Of a DNA stretch of 64,000 nt, positions 44,769 to 54,341 are shown piece by piece; the stretch's first letter is position 1; each line of letters starts with the position of its first letter. The DNA is taken from NCBI GenBank assembly GCA_019637295.1, contig JAHBVX010000007.1:1-64000 (forward strand). Reading direction: 5' to 3'. The notes under the pieces are model-generated. The model ran no database searches and had not been told where the DNA came from. It worked only from the letters and a program-made list of their open reading frames with translations. The stretch comes from Polyangiaceae bacterium (lineage in GTDB: Bacteria; Myxococcota_A; Polyangia; Polyangiales; Polyangiaceae). Both the position numbers and the translations under genes were made by a program.

Positions 44769-46976
44769 CTACGCAGCCGTGAGCGCATCCCTGGGGCAAT
44801 TGCCGCAGGACGGGCAGACGAACCCGATCTCCGTGCCGACTACCCAGGGGACCGCGAGCACGTCAGCCCCCAGCATCCGGTCGACCCACCCCGGTTCGCC
44901 AGCCAGCGTCGTCCAAGCCGTCCCGTGGAGCCGCAGCACAGGGATCGACTTCGAGCAGCGACCGCAAGCGATCGTGCCCCATGTCGTCGAGCAGTCCGAG
45001 CATGTGCAGAAGAAGTGCTGGCCCATCGACTTGAAGTCGCGCCGCGCATCCGCGCGCGTGTTGCAGGTCGGACAGCCCAGAAGATCGTCGACCACTTCGA
45101 CCGCCCTCGACAGCTCGCGCTCGAAGCGCCGGAGCGCTTCGAGCCTCTTCTCTGCGTCGGTGATCTCCGCGTTCAGTTCCTTCTTGCGCGCATTGACGAC
45201 GCCGGTCGCTCCACGGTCTCGAACCGCCTCGCGAAGTTTGAGAGAGACGCTCTCCCGCTCCTCCTCGAGCCGCTTGAGCTGCGCGGCGGCGTCATCGACA
45301 AGCCGCTTGGCAGGCACCGCATCGTTCTCCAGCGGTGCGCGCACGATGCGGAGCTGATTGCCCGCGACCTCGAACCACATGTGCCCGCGGCTCAGCTCCG
45401 GCGAATCCGGCCTTGCGATCATCGGTGGATACGCGAGGAACGTCGGGGCCGTCGTGACCCAGCGAAGCTGGCGTGCCATTCGCTCCACGCTGCCGATGTC
45501 CCACGGGGACACAGGCAGGAAGCCGACGGCTCGCTGACCGGCCTTGCTGACCTCGTGGGCCAGAGAGCGAAGCCGCCCACCCAGCTCCGGGTCGAGGTGA
45601 TCGAACGCAGCGGCATCGGAAGGCGACGGGTAGAGGATGACCGTCGTCGCGCCGTTGCCCGCGTGCGCATCAGCGTCGGCGAGCACGCCGCGGAGCTGCT
45701 CGTCATCGAGTGCCGCGAGGGAGCTGCACAGCGGGACGATGCGCAGCGGCTCGACGCCCTCTCCGTGAAGCGAGATCGCGCCGTCGGCCGTTGCCCACGA
45801 CAAGCGCACGACGCGCGAGCCATGACGCACCTCCGCCTCGCAGTCCGAGAGCGACCGCTCGAGGTTGGTCGGTTCGAACCCGAGCTGGTCGAGGGCTCGA
45901 AGCGTCAGCAGCAGCGCGAAGCTGTCGAACGCGCGACAGAGATCCTGCATCTCTTCGAAGTAGGCTCGCGGCCGGACAGCCCGCTCGTGTCCGAGGCGGG
46001 CCCACTCGAGCCAGAGCTCGGCGACCCGCTGATAGTGGGCGTCATCGCTCAGGATGTTCGTCATCGTGAGCGTGGTGCCCACCGTCGCCCTTCGTGGCAC
46101 CTCTCGGTAGAGCACCGAGTCCTTCATCCCGGAGATCGTGAACAGGAGGTGCTTCAATTGCGCGAGGGTGCGCTCGGCCTTCCGCTTCGCCTCACTCGCG
46201 TCGAGAGTCTCGCCCCACAGCTTGTAGATGCGCCCCTGGCGCCAGTGCGAGCCGGCGGCTGCCGCGCCGTGGTTCCCGGTCGCCTCCTCGAACACACGCA
46301 GGAGCCGCGTCACCTCGTGAACGCGCCGGCGCAGGTACACCACGAGGTGGTCGACAAGCCGCGCTGCGACGCGGTTCTCGTAGATGTCGAACTGATCCTC
46401 GCGGACGGTGGCGAGGATCCGCTTGGGCACCACGGAGCGCAGAGTTGGCCGCTCCCAGTCCTCCGTGTGCGCGGCGAGGTAGTTCGCGGCCTGCGCCGGG
46501 AACCGGCGGGCGCGCGAGACGGCCATCCGCTCGACCTCGACGCGCAGGTGCGTCCTGGGCTTCCTGCACACCTCCGCGAGATGCCCGACGTTCTCCTTGA
46601 GCAGTTGCTCGAAGGGCTGAAACTCAGCCCGGTTCGACATGCCCGGAACCAACGGCGAGACGTCGAGCACATCGAGCCATGTGCCGGCTTGCTCGATCAA
46701 CTCGCCCAAGCTGCGTCCGACCGTACGAATGCTCGCGACGTCCAGCGGGTCGAGCATTTGAGCACGCGGAAACGTGCCCTCGACACGCTCGGCGCCGCGC
46801 AGCAGGTGCCAGCGTCCAGCCGACTCGGGCACCAAGAACATGCCGTCGTGGGCCGGGAGCGAGTTCATGAACAGCTCGCCCGGGGCACCCTCGCGTACGA
46901 CAAGGCGGCCCATCAGCGCGGCGCCGCCGCGGGCTTCTCCGATGGCGCCGAGGCGGTCGCGGACTCGGATGCTCAC
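44769..46976 (-). CDS. DUF2357-like protein with C-terminal zinc ribbons
   Basis: 735 aa, last gene of the leftward operon, overlapping the McrB-like gene start. The central DQFDIYENRVAARLVDHLVV segment resembles DUF2357, a family found beside McrB-like ATPases and related to McrC-type partners. The C-terminus has a coiled coil and at least three CxxC pairs (CPTC, CSDC, CGRC, CPSC). No PD-(D/E)XK nuclease set is evident by eye. As the adjacent gene is a McrB-type motor, a McrBC-like two-subunit role is the best inference. Confidence 0.7.
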   Translation of the reverse strand: MSIRVRDRLGAIGEARGGAALMGRLVVREGAPGELFMNSLPAHDGMFLVPESAGRWHLLRGAERVEGTFPRAQMLDPLDVASIRTVGRSLGELIEQAGTWLDVLDVSPLVPGMSNRAEFQPFEQLLKENVGHLAEVCRKPRTHLRVEVERMAVSRARRFPAQAANYLAAHTEDWERPTLRSVVPKRILATVREDQFDIYENRVAARLVDHLVVYLRRRVHEVTRLLRVFEEATGNHGAAAAGSHWRQGRIYKLWGETLDASEAKRKAERTLAQLKHLLFTISGMKDSVLYREVPRRATVGTTLTMTNILSDDAHYQRVAELWLEWARLGHERAVRPRAYFEEMQDLCRAFDSFALLLTLRALDQLGFEPTNLERSLSDCEAEVRHGSRVVRLSWATADGAISLHGEGVEPLRIVPLCSSLAALDDEQLRGVLADADAHAGNGATTVILYPSPSDAAAFDHLDPELGGRLRSLAHEVSKAGQRAVGFLPVSPWDIGSVERMARQLRWVTTAPTFLAYPPMIARPDSPELSRGHMWFEVAGNQLRIVRAPLENDAVPAKRLVDDAAAQLKRLEEERESVSLKLREAVRDRGATGVVNARKKELNAEITDAEKRLEALRRFERELSRAVEVVDDLLGCPTCNTRADARRDFKSMGQHFFCTCSDCSTTWGTIACGRCSKSIPVLRLHGTAWTTLAGEPGWVDRMLGADVLAVPWVVGTEIGFVCPSCGNCPRDALTAA

Positions 46977-49453
46977 GCCTCTTCCTCAGCTCCGAGTCGA
47001 CGCAGCTCGTCACGAACGATGGCCATGGAGCGCACCGCGCCGGTGGTCTTGTCCAGCTTCGGCCACGCCTCTGCGATCCGTTCACTGAGGGCCGTGAGGT
47101 CCTCGGGCCGCGTGTCGTGCCGATCGCGGACCTTGCGCAGGAGCTTGGTTGCGAGGATGTGGTCGACAGCCTCGCCCACCGTGCCACCCGCCGCTACGAC
47201 GACCGGAACGAAGTCGAGCATCTGCCGCTCGAGGCGATTGCCCCAGCCCACCCCGAAGCGACGCCCGAGGAGGTCTGCGAACGAGCCGTCGACGAATGCG
47301 TAGGCCTCCTTCGCCTTGGCTTCGTGAGCCTGCTGCGCCTTAGCGAACGCCGCGCGAACGGCGTCGAACGAGACCGGCGCGCGCGCGGGCAGGCGCTGCG
47401 GTTGGAACTGCGCGCGGTTGCGAGGCAGCTCCATCACGTGCGCGCGGTCGTAGGTCTTGTCTGCGAAGTCCTTGGTCGTCTCGTCGTGGTTCGCGGTGCC
47501 AACGAACCAAACGTTCTGCGGGATCGTGAGCGTGCGGCCGTTGCGGAGGTTCGCCGGGGCAGGCTCGACCGGCGCGGTCATGAGATCGAGCTTCTGGAGA
47601 TGCGGATCCTGCTCGAGCGCCGAGAGCAGGTCCGCGAAGTACTGCTCGGGGTGTGAGAGGTTCATCTCGTCGAGAACGACGATGTTGACGAGCCCTGAAT
47701 AGCGAGGGCATTGCGCGCGGTAGAGAGCCTGCAGGAACTCGGACTCGTAGAATCGCCGCTCGAAGGCGTTGAAGTGCCCGACGAGGTCCTGGCGGTCTCG
47801 CCAGCCGGCCTGCACCTCGACGAGGGTCGAGCCTGCACCGAGCGCCCGCGCGACCGCGAGGGGCAGACTCGTCTTGCCGGTTCCGCTGATGCCTTGCAGC
47901 AGGTGGAGTCGGCTCATCGCGAGGCCGCCCAAGAAGCAGCGGATGTCACGCAGCTCGTAGAACAGCACCTTGTCCGGGTTGGCCGGATCGATGGCGATGC
48001 GGTGCTGGAGATCCTGGCAGAACGCCTTCAGGTCGGAGATCTCGTCGGTCACGGGCGTCTGGGTCTGGAGCCCGCTGTCGCCGTCCATCTGGCTGCATGC
48101 CGGGAATGGGCTCACGCCGTCGGCGCGTCGAATGCGCTCGTTGACATCCTTGCGTAGCTCCTCGAGCGCCGTATGCAGGAGGTCGCGGGCGCTCTCCAGC
48201 GCAGCCTTCTGGTCGCGGAGCGTCTCGAGCTCGGTGACTGCGATCGACGCCTTCGCGAGCGCGGTTCTGGCGGCGACGCTCTCCTGCGTGAGCCGGGCGC
48301 GCTCCGACTCCCACTCCTCCTGCGCTCGCTCCAGGCTAGCGAGCCGCTCGGTAACATCGTGGTTCGGACGCTTGGCGAGCAGCGCCTTCAGCGAGTCGCG
48401 CTCCCGGATGAGGCTGTCGAGCTCCTTCTTCACCTCGTCGAGAGGTCGATTGCCCAACGCGCGCTCTGCTTCGTCGCGAAGACGCAGCTTCTCGTAGAGC
48501 TCATCCCTGCTCGCTTGCGCGCTCGCGAGGCGCGCCTCGACGTCCTTCTGCTTGGCCTTCGCCGTCTCTAGTTCGTGGGCTGCACGGCGCGCCACTCGCT
48601 CGTCGAACGCCTCGCGGTCCTCACGCAGGACATCCCGCTCGAGCTCGACCTGCGCCGCGCGCTTCTTCAGTTCCGCGCGTTCCTTCGAGAGCAGCTCGCG
48701 CTCGACGCGGAGCTGCTCGGCGCTCGAACGCTCCGTCTCCGCGATGGCACTCTCGTGCATGGCTGCGGCTCGCTTCTGCTCGTCACGCCAGCGCTCGTCC
48801 TCAGCGCGGCGCTGGGCCTCCCAGTCCGCGCGCTCCTTGGCGATTTGCGCCCGCGCCTTGGAGAGCTCGTCGCGGAGCGTCACCGCCTCGTCGTCGAGCT
48901 GCTTCAGCGATGCCCTACGCTCGGCCGCGAAGCCCGCCTCTGCGTTCAGCTCGCGTTCGCGAATCGCAACCTCGCGTCCCTGGAGGTCGAGCTCGCGCGT
49001 CCGCAGATCCTCCTCGGCCTGCTTCGCCCTGGCGTGTGCCTCCTTGGCTCCTCGTTCCGCATCCTCGAGCGTAGTCGCGCGCGCGTTCAGCTCTTCGTCA
49101 CGCGCGAGCACTGTCCCTTCGAGCGCGCCGAGTTCCTCTTCACGCTTCGCGAGCCGGTCGCTCCGGGCCTTCAACAGCGCGAGGGTTTCGTCGATCCGCT
49201 TCGCCGCGGCGATGAGATCGAGGTTCGACGCCTCCGAGGATGGAGGGGTAGCGAGCGCGACGTTCAGCTCTTCCTCCGTCGCCTCGGCGACGACAGCGTC
49301 GTTTGCTTCGGTGATCGCCGCGAGCGCAGCGGCTGGCGTCTCGGGGGCCGCAGGGGCTACGACGAGCGGCGTCGCCTGTGCCATCGGCGAGGAACTGGGG
49401 GCCTTGGCCTGCTGTTGCTGCTGCTGATGGCGGTGCTTGTTCTTCTTGCTCAT
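46973..49453 (-). CDS. McrB-like AAA+ ATPase with long coiled coil
   Basis: 826 aa. The first 60 residues include a poly-Gln run and low complexity; about 80-450 is a continuous coiled coil rich in E/R/A. The C-terminal AAA domain has Walker A LLQGISGTGKTSLPLA near 520, Walker B IVVLDEMNLSHPEQYFADLL near 595, sensor FVGTANHDETT, and DRAHVMELP. The DEMNLxHPEQYFxD signature is that of McrB-type motors. The coiled coil suggests a large ring or filament-associated motor. It works presumably with the DUF2357 protein downstream. Confidence 0.85.
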   Translation of the reverse strand: MSKKNKHRHQQQQQQAKAPSSSPMAQATPLVVAPAAPETPAAALAAITEANDAVVAEATEEELNVALATPPSSEASNLDLIAAAKRIDETLALLKARSDRLAKREEELGALEGTVLARDEELNARATTLEDAERGAKEAHARAKQAEEDLRTRELDLQGREVAIRERELNAEAGFAAERRASLKQLDDEAVTLRDELSKARAQIAKERADWEAQRRAEDERWRDEQKRAAAMHESAIAETERSSAEQLRVERELLSKERAELKKRAAQVELERDVLREDREAFDERVARRAAHELETAKAKQKDVEARLASAQASRDELYEKLRLRDEAERALGNRPLDEVKKELDSLIRERDSLKALLAKRPNHDVTERLASLERAQEEWESERARLTQESVAARTALAKASIAVTELETLRDQKAALESARDLLHTALEELRKDVNERIRRADGVSPFPACSQMDGDSGLQTQTPVTDEISDLKAFCQDLQHRIAIDPANPDKVLFYELRDIRCFLGGLAMSRLHLLQGISGTGKTSLPLAVARALGAGSTLVEVQAGWRDRQDLVGHFNAFERRFYESEFLQALYRAQCPRYSGLVNIVVLDEMNLSHPEQYFADLLSALEQDPHLQKLDLMTAPVEPAPANLRNGRTLTIPQNVWFVGTANHDETTKDFADKTYDRAHVMELPRNRAQFQPQRLPARAPVSFDAVRAAFAKAQQAHEAKAKEAYAFVDGSFADLLGRRFGVGWGNRLERQMLDFVPVVVAAGGTVGEAVDHILATKLLRKVRDRHDTRPEDLTALSERIAEAWPKLDKTTGAVRSMAIVRDELRRLGAEEEA

Positions 49454-49459
49454 GGTCTG

Positions 49460-51037
49460 TCAGATCCTCGCGGAGTCGAGCGGCTGGCCGAGGCCCGAGA
49501 GCAGACCTACGGCGCGGTGGACGTCGGCGACGACAGGCAGCACCGACTGAAGGGATGGACGCTCGGCGCCGGCGTGAACCGCACCGCCAGCCCTCGCTAC
49601 GCCGTCGAGTAGTTCGAGGAGCTTCGGCTCTTGAGCTGCGGCGCGACGAAGTGGATGCGCGCGGTCGTCGCGCGCTGCGAGCACGGCGGCGATGATCGCG
49701 CCGCGAAGACGCCAGTTGCCGTCGGGGTAGCACGCGGCCTTCACGTGGTTGGGCTTCACGCGAGCGAGCGCCTCGGGCAGCGGCACGTGGAAGCCAACGG
49801 CCTTCGCCGACGCCTCGTAGACACCCTGGCAGTAGACGTCGTCCTCGACAGGCCGACGATCCGTGTAGACGCGTCGCCAGACTTGGCGCGGCGGATGGCG
49901 CTGGAAGATCGCGCCGAATGTGGCCTCGAGCGCGCGCCGGGCATCGCCGACGAGCGCGCGGAGCTTGTGGTCCGGGCACGAATCGCCGAGCAGCTCAGCC
50001 TCGACGTGGGCGTACTCGAGCGCGACGAGGTCTTCGTACTGGGGCAGATCGCGCGCACTGATCGACAGCGCCTTCTCGACGTTGTTGATCGCCATCGCGC
50101 GAATCTCGCTTGCCCAGCGCTGCTGGTCCTGGATCTGCTCGTCGAGCGAGCGGCCGATCATGCCCTCGAGGACCGAGCGGAGACCCGATGACGACCGCAT
50201 CTCGCGTTCGAGCGCTCGTCGCAGCGTCGGGCTAACGCCAAGCCCGAAGGGGTCGCACGCGTGCCACTCGCCCGCGAGGTCACCGGCCTCGGGCAGGTAC
50301 ATGAAGCTCGTGACGAACACCGGCGTGGGCCGATCGTCCACGAGCGTCACGCGCTCGAGAACGACGCTGCCCGCATGCGCGAACGTGTCGTCCTCGTCGG
50401 CGCTCTCATAGGACTCCGAGCGTCGAAGCGCCGAGCGATGCCGACGGGTGACGCGAACGATGTCGGAAGCACCGGGCGCCGGCGGGATGGCGAGGTCGCC
50501 GGGGAGCACCATGAATGCTCGCTCCCGGCGGGGCTTGCCCTTGGAGCCGAGCACGAGGTCGGGGAACCCGTTGGGGTTCTGCTGCAACTCGACGTAGTCG
50601 AGCTTCTCGACGAAGCGCGGCCAGAGGTCCCCGGACCACGGGTCCTGGAACACGTGGCCTGTGACCATCCGGCGCGCATCGAGGGTCTCCTCCTCGAAGA
50701 GCTCGCGTCCCTTCTCTGTCGGTAGCCCGTTGCTGCCGAGCAGCCCGCGCTCCTGCAGCTCCAGGTAGATGAGCGCCGCGAGGTCGGGGTGAATGTGGAG
50801 CCGATCGCCGATGCGTTGCACGTTGGTCGTACCCGCACGGCACATCCCGAGCGCCGCCTTCTGGAGGACGTTGAGCTCGCGGTCGCGCACCTCGGGGGCC
50901 ACCACGCGGTACATCAGCGCGGGCCAGAGGACGAAGCGGCGCTCGCTCCACCGCATCCGTTGGTTCGTGCTGGGGTCCTTTGGCAGACGCGGCCCGAAGT
51001 GGAGGACCGGCGCCTCACGCTTGAACAGCAAGGCCAT
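49460..51037 (-). CDS. Unknown protein between helicase and McrB-like ATPase
   Basis: 525 aa from ATG 51037, which follows an excellent ribosome site (GGAGGGAAAC) and overlaps the helicase 3' end by 23 bp. The N-terminal ~120 residues look like a winged helix (IGDRLHIHPDLAALIYLELQ, ERGLLGSNGLPTEKG). The rest is alpha/beta with conserved-looking WSGDLWPRFV and GWACYPDGNWRLRGA-type segments but no familiar catalytic motif. Function unknown; its fixed place in the operon implies a role in the helicase/ATPase complex. Confidence 0.7.
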   Translation of the reverse strand: MALLFKREAPVLHFGPRLPKDPSTNQRMRWSERRFVLWPALMYRVVAPEVRDRELNVLQKAALGMCRAGTTNVQRIGDRLHIHPDLAALIYLELQERGLLGSNGLPTEKGRELFEEETLDARRMVTGHVFQDPWSGDLWPRFVEKLDYVELQQNPNGFPDLVLGSKGKPRRERAFMVLPGDLAIPPAPGASDIVRVTRRHRSALRRSESYESADEDDTFAHAGSVVLERVTLVDDRPTPVFVTSFMYLPEAGDLAGEWHACDPFGLGVSPTLRRALEREMRSSSGLRSVLEGMIGRSLDEQIQDQQRWASEIRAMAINNVEKALSISARDLPQYEDLVALEYAHVEAELLGDSCPDHKLRALVGDARRALEATFGAIFQRHPPRQVWRRVYTDRRPVEDDVYCQGVYEASAKAVGFHVPLPEALARVKPNHVKAACYPDGNWRLRGAIIAAVLAARDDRAHPLRRAAAQEPKLLELLDGVARAGGAVHAGAERPSLQSVLPVVADVHRAVGLLSGLGQPLDSARI

Positions 51038-54000
51038 GTTTCCCTCCACAGAGTTCACGGAAAGCGACGAGGCCGCGCAGCGCCTTCGCCGACGCTTCGC
51101 CCCTCAGCATCGCCGAGTCCCCGACGACGACGAGAAGCCGCTGCTGCCGGCTCATCGCGACGCACAGACGGTTCTCGAGCATCAGGTGGCCGAACTTCCG
51201 CCGGAGGGAGCGCTCATCCGACACGGGCAGGTCGTTCGCTCTCGTCATCGACAGGAACACGACGTCGAACTCCTTGCCCTGGAAGGCGTCGACGGTACCG
51301 ACGCGCAGTCGCTCGATGAGCCGCCCGTCCTCGCTGCGCGTCTCGCGCCAAGCGTCCTTGACGCGGTAGGAGCCGTCGTCGAGCCGCTCGGACATTCCAC
51401 GCTTCTCCATCGCGAGCAGGACCTCGTCGGCCTGTGCTGAGTAGAACGAGATGACGCCGAAGCTGAGATCTCGCCGCGCGGTCGCGAGGCGCTCGACCTC
51501 CTTCGCGATCCACTCGGCCTCGACAGCGCGCCGTTTGCTTTGCCCACCGTGCTCGCGGCCGCGCGAGAGAGGCATGTCCACCCACGCGGCAACGCGCCCG
51601 GCGTATCCCGGCAGGTCGTGAACGAACTCCTCCGGGCGGCGGGGCGACTCGAAGCCCTCGCCATAGGGAGCGTAGAACGTGTCGCTGACGAACGACCCGA
51701 GCACGGGGTGCATCCGGTACTGCTTGTCGAGCGTGACCGTGCGCTTGATGCCGTCCTTCGCCTCTCGCTCCTTCATCGCTTGGAACAGGCGCTCGAAGAG
51801 GCTGCGACGCAGCGCGGCCGTCGTCGCGTCGGAGACCGATTGCTCAAGCTGGCTCTCGATGTCGGGCTCGAGGATGTGTGGAAGCTGGCGGTGGTCGCCG
51901 ACCAGGATGATGCGCCGCTCCGCGCGTGACATCGGGATGAACAGGTCGAGCGGGTTGGCGCGCGCCGCCTCGTCGACGATCACGTTCGCGAAGACGGTGT
52001 CTTCGCCCTTCGCCTGGCTCATCTGGAAGCCGACCGACTGCTGACAGGTGGCTGCGAGCACGACGGTGTAGCTCCGCACCGCGTCGCGGACCGCGTCGAT
52101 GTCGTTCTCCAGGTCGTTGAGGTACTCGTAGAGGACCGCGTCCTCGCCGCCCGCTGACTCGCGAGCCTTGGCGTAGAGCGCGTCGACGATCTCCGGGAGA
52201 AGGCTCTCGAGGTCGCTGTGAACCATCGGAGCGCCGACCGGCTTCTCGGCCGAAAGAAGATCGATCAGACCATCCTGCAGCGTCTTCAGCTCGGAGAGGA
52301 ACGCCGGCGCGTCCTCGCTGGTCCACTCGGCCGCTTCGCTCAGGACTCGGTGCTTGCCCTCGTCGTAGAGACCCATGCGCTGAAGCCGCAGGCGTGCGCG
52401 GCCGGCGTTCCGAGGACCATCATCGCCGAACGCGATGGGGTCGGTGCGCACCGCGCGAACTGCCTTGAGGGCAAGAGCGCGGTCGTCGTCCTCGGCATCG
52501 TCGATCTGCGGGGAGCGCGCGAGCTCCTGACGAAGCACGTCGAGCCGGTCGTTCAGGGTGGGCGGGACGTAGCTGCTGCAGAGGTCCTGCAACTCGCGAA
52601 CGACGCGCAGCGACTCGTCGGCCGTGAGCGGCGACGCGACGTAGGCGGCGGCGAGCGTTCTGACCTTGCGAAGGACCTCTGTTACGGGGCGTTCGGGGAG
52701 GGTCGACAGGTCTGCGCGCACAGCGTCAGCTCTCTCCCGACGCCAACGATCGAAGCCGTCGCTCTGATCGGTGGTCCCTCGCTTGCGGCCGACCTTGATC
52801 GCCGGGAGGCCGAAAACGAGGGTCCGTGACGCCGCGTTTTCGACGGCGTCGTGTTGGTAGCTCGTGAGCAAGGTCTGACCAGCGAGCTCGTCTTCCGAGA
52901 GCTCGGCGAGGCGAGCCTCAAGGGCCGCGATCGTCTTCGTCTTGCCGGTGCCTGGCGGGCCCTGGATCAAGGCGATGTCGGGCGTGTTGAGCGCCACGCG
53001 CAGCGCCTCCACCTGGCGCGCTGTGGGCTCACGACCGAACACCGCGCGCGCGGCGACAGAGAGTGCGTCCTCCGTTTTCCTGCGGCGCTCGGGGACGGCG
53101 CTGCCCTCAAGCAAGAGGCCAAGCTGGGGCATCGGGCACTCGGCAGACGCGATGAGCGACTGCGCGTGCTCGCGCCGTTCGAGGCGCTTGCGATCGCCAC
53201 TCACGCTCAGGAACAACACGCCGCTCTCGGGCGGCTCACGGTCATCGCTGTCGATCGGGGGCTGCAAGTCGATCGTCCGGCGCTGGGGCTCGGCTCCCGA
53301 GAAAGAGCCGACGAAGATCCGCGACCGCTGGGAGCGAGCAGGGCCGTCGTCGGTCATCGTGGCGGCGTCGTCAGTCGCCTGCTGCAGCTCGGGCGGCGGG
53401 TTCTGCGCGGCCTCGAGATCAACGTCCTCCGCGTTTCGCAGCACCTGGAGGGCGGTCTCGAGCTGCTTCGCGTCCTCGACGAAGAAGCGCCACCGCCCGT
53501 CTCCCTGCAGCAGCCGCTTGCTGTACCGAAGCCAGCCGAGGGTTCGCGCGCGACGCAGCACGCTTTCGCGCTCGAGCTTGTTGTACTCCTTCCAAACGTT
53601 GAGATAGCTGCCGGCCTGCTCGACGAGCTGATCGAGCTGAGTCCGCGCAGCGCCACGAAACGCACCCGCGATGGTCGCATCGCAGAACCGGATGCGCCCG
53701 AGCACGAGGACCACGGGGCGGCGCTCGTCGGGAGAGCTGCCGCGCTTCGCCTCCACGACTCGAGTTGCGAGCAGCTTGTCGTCGCGCCCCTTTGCCACGT
53801 CGACCGCGTACCCCCGGCCGTGAAGCCGAAAGGCGCCGCTCTGGTCGGTCTCCGGCGTCGGGCTCCCCGAGAGGAACACTCTCGCAATGCCATCGTCGGC
53901 GTGAAGGAGGAACCGATCGTTCAGCCACTGGGTGGCCTCGGCAGCCGTGACGCTTCGGGCGAGCTTCTGCCTCACCTGCTCGACGAGCTTGTCGTCGACG

Positions 54001-54341
54001 CCGATGTCGACCGGGTCGGGCCAGTCGTAGCGCGCGGGGAACTCGTGCACCTGCACGAGCACCGCTTCGCTCTTCTTCCCCTTCGGCCGGACGGAGGCGA
54101 CCCAGGCGACGCGCGGGAGGTTGCGGTCTCGGAGTCGCTGGAGCGCGTCGATTGCCCGCTTGTCAGCGCCGACGACGCTCCAGGCACTCGCACCGATCCG
54201 CAGCAGCGAGTCGCCGGTGACATCGGAGAACTGCAGTGCCGCCTCCGCGCGAGCTTCGATCACGAGGTCAAAGTCGGCTGCCGCACTCGGCATGACCTCG
54301 AAGGTCGAGACCTCACCCGAGGCCAGGTCGTTGATGTTCAT
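51015..54341 (-). CDS. Superfamily 1 (UPF1-like) helicase
   Basis: 1108 aa from ATG 54341, overlapping the kinase stop. The N-terminal 450 residues are non-catalytic. Motif I ALIQGPPGTGKTKT is near residue 455, motif II IVDEAARANPLD near 789, motif III GDHRQLPHIL, motif IV DKQYRMHPVLG, motif V VGTVDAFQGKEFDVV and motif VI ENRLCVAMSRQQ. This is a complete AAA_11/AAA_12-type helicase. Helicases of this class accompany TerY-P triads, where they are thought to act on DNA or RNA under kinase/phosphatase control. Confidence 0.88.
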   Translation of the reverse strand: MNINDLASGEVSTFEVMPSAAADFDLVIEARAEAALQFSDVTGDSLLRIGASAWSVVGADKRAIDALQRLRDRNLPRVAWVASVRPKGKKSEAVLVQVHEFPARYDWPDPVDIGVDDKLVEQVRQKLARSVTAAEATQWLNDRFLLHADDGIARVFLSGSPTPETDQSGAFRLHGRGYAVDVAKGRDDKLLATRVVEAKRGSSPDERRPVVLVLGRIRFCDATIAGAFRGAARTQLDQLVEQAGSYLNVWKEYNKLERESVLRRARTLGWLRYSKRLLQGDGRWRFFVEDAKQLETALQVLRNAEDVDLEAAQNPPPELQQATDDAATMTDDGPARSQRSRIFVGSFSGAEPQRRTIDLQPPIDSDDREPPESGVLFLSVSGDRKRLERREHAQSLIASAECPMPQLGLLLEGSAVPERRRKTEDALSVAARAVFGREPTARQVEALRVALNTPDIALIQGPPGTGKTKTIAALEARLAELSEDELAGQTLLTSYQHDAVENAASRTLVFGLPAIKVGRKRGTTDQSDGFDRWRRERADAVRADLSTLPERPVTEVLRKVRTLAAAYVASPLTADESLRVVRELQDLCSSYVPPTLNDRLDVLRQELARSPQIDDAEDDDRALALKAVRAVRTDPIAFGDDGPRNAGRARLRLQRMGLYDEGKHRVLSEAAEWTSEDAPAFLSELKTLQDGLIDLLSAEKPVGAPMVHSDLESLLPEIVDALYAKARESAGGEDAVLYEYLNDLENDIDAVRDAVRSYTVVLAATCQQSVGFQMSQAKGEDTVFANVIVDEAARANPLDLFIPMSRAERRIILVGDHRQLPHILEPDIESQLEQSVSDATTAALRRSLFERLFQAMKEREAKDGIKRTVTLDKQYRMHPVLGSFVSDTFYAPYGEGFESPRRPEEFVHDLPGYAGRVAAWVDMPLSRGREHGGQSKRRAVEAEWIAKEVERLATARRDLSFGVISFYSAQADEVLLAMEKRGMSERLDDGSYRVKDAWRETRSEDGRLIERLRVGTVDAFQGKEFDVVFLSMTRANDLPVSDERSLRRKFGHLMLENRLCVAMSRQQRLLVVVGDSAMLRGEASAKALRGLVAFRELCGGKHGLAVQA

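Noticed and set aside
44925-47303. 792-codon + strand frame across DUF2357 and McrB-like genes
   Set aside because: Spans the junction of two well-supported - strand genes and has no motifs.
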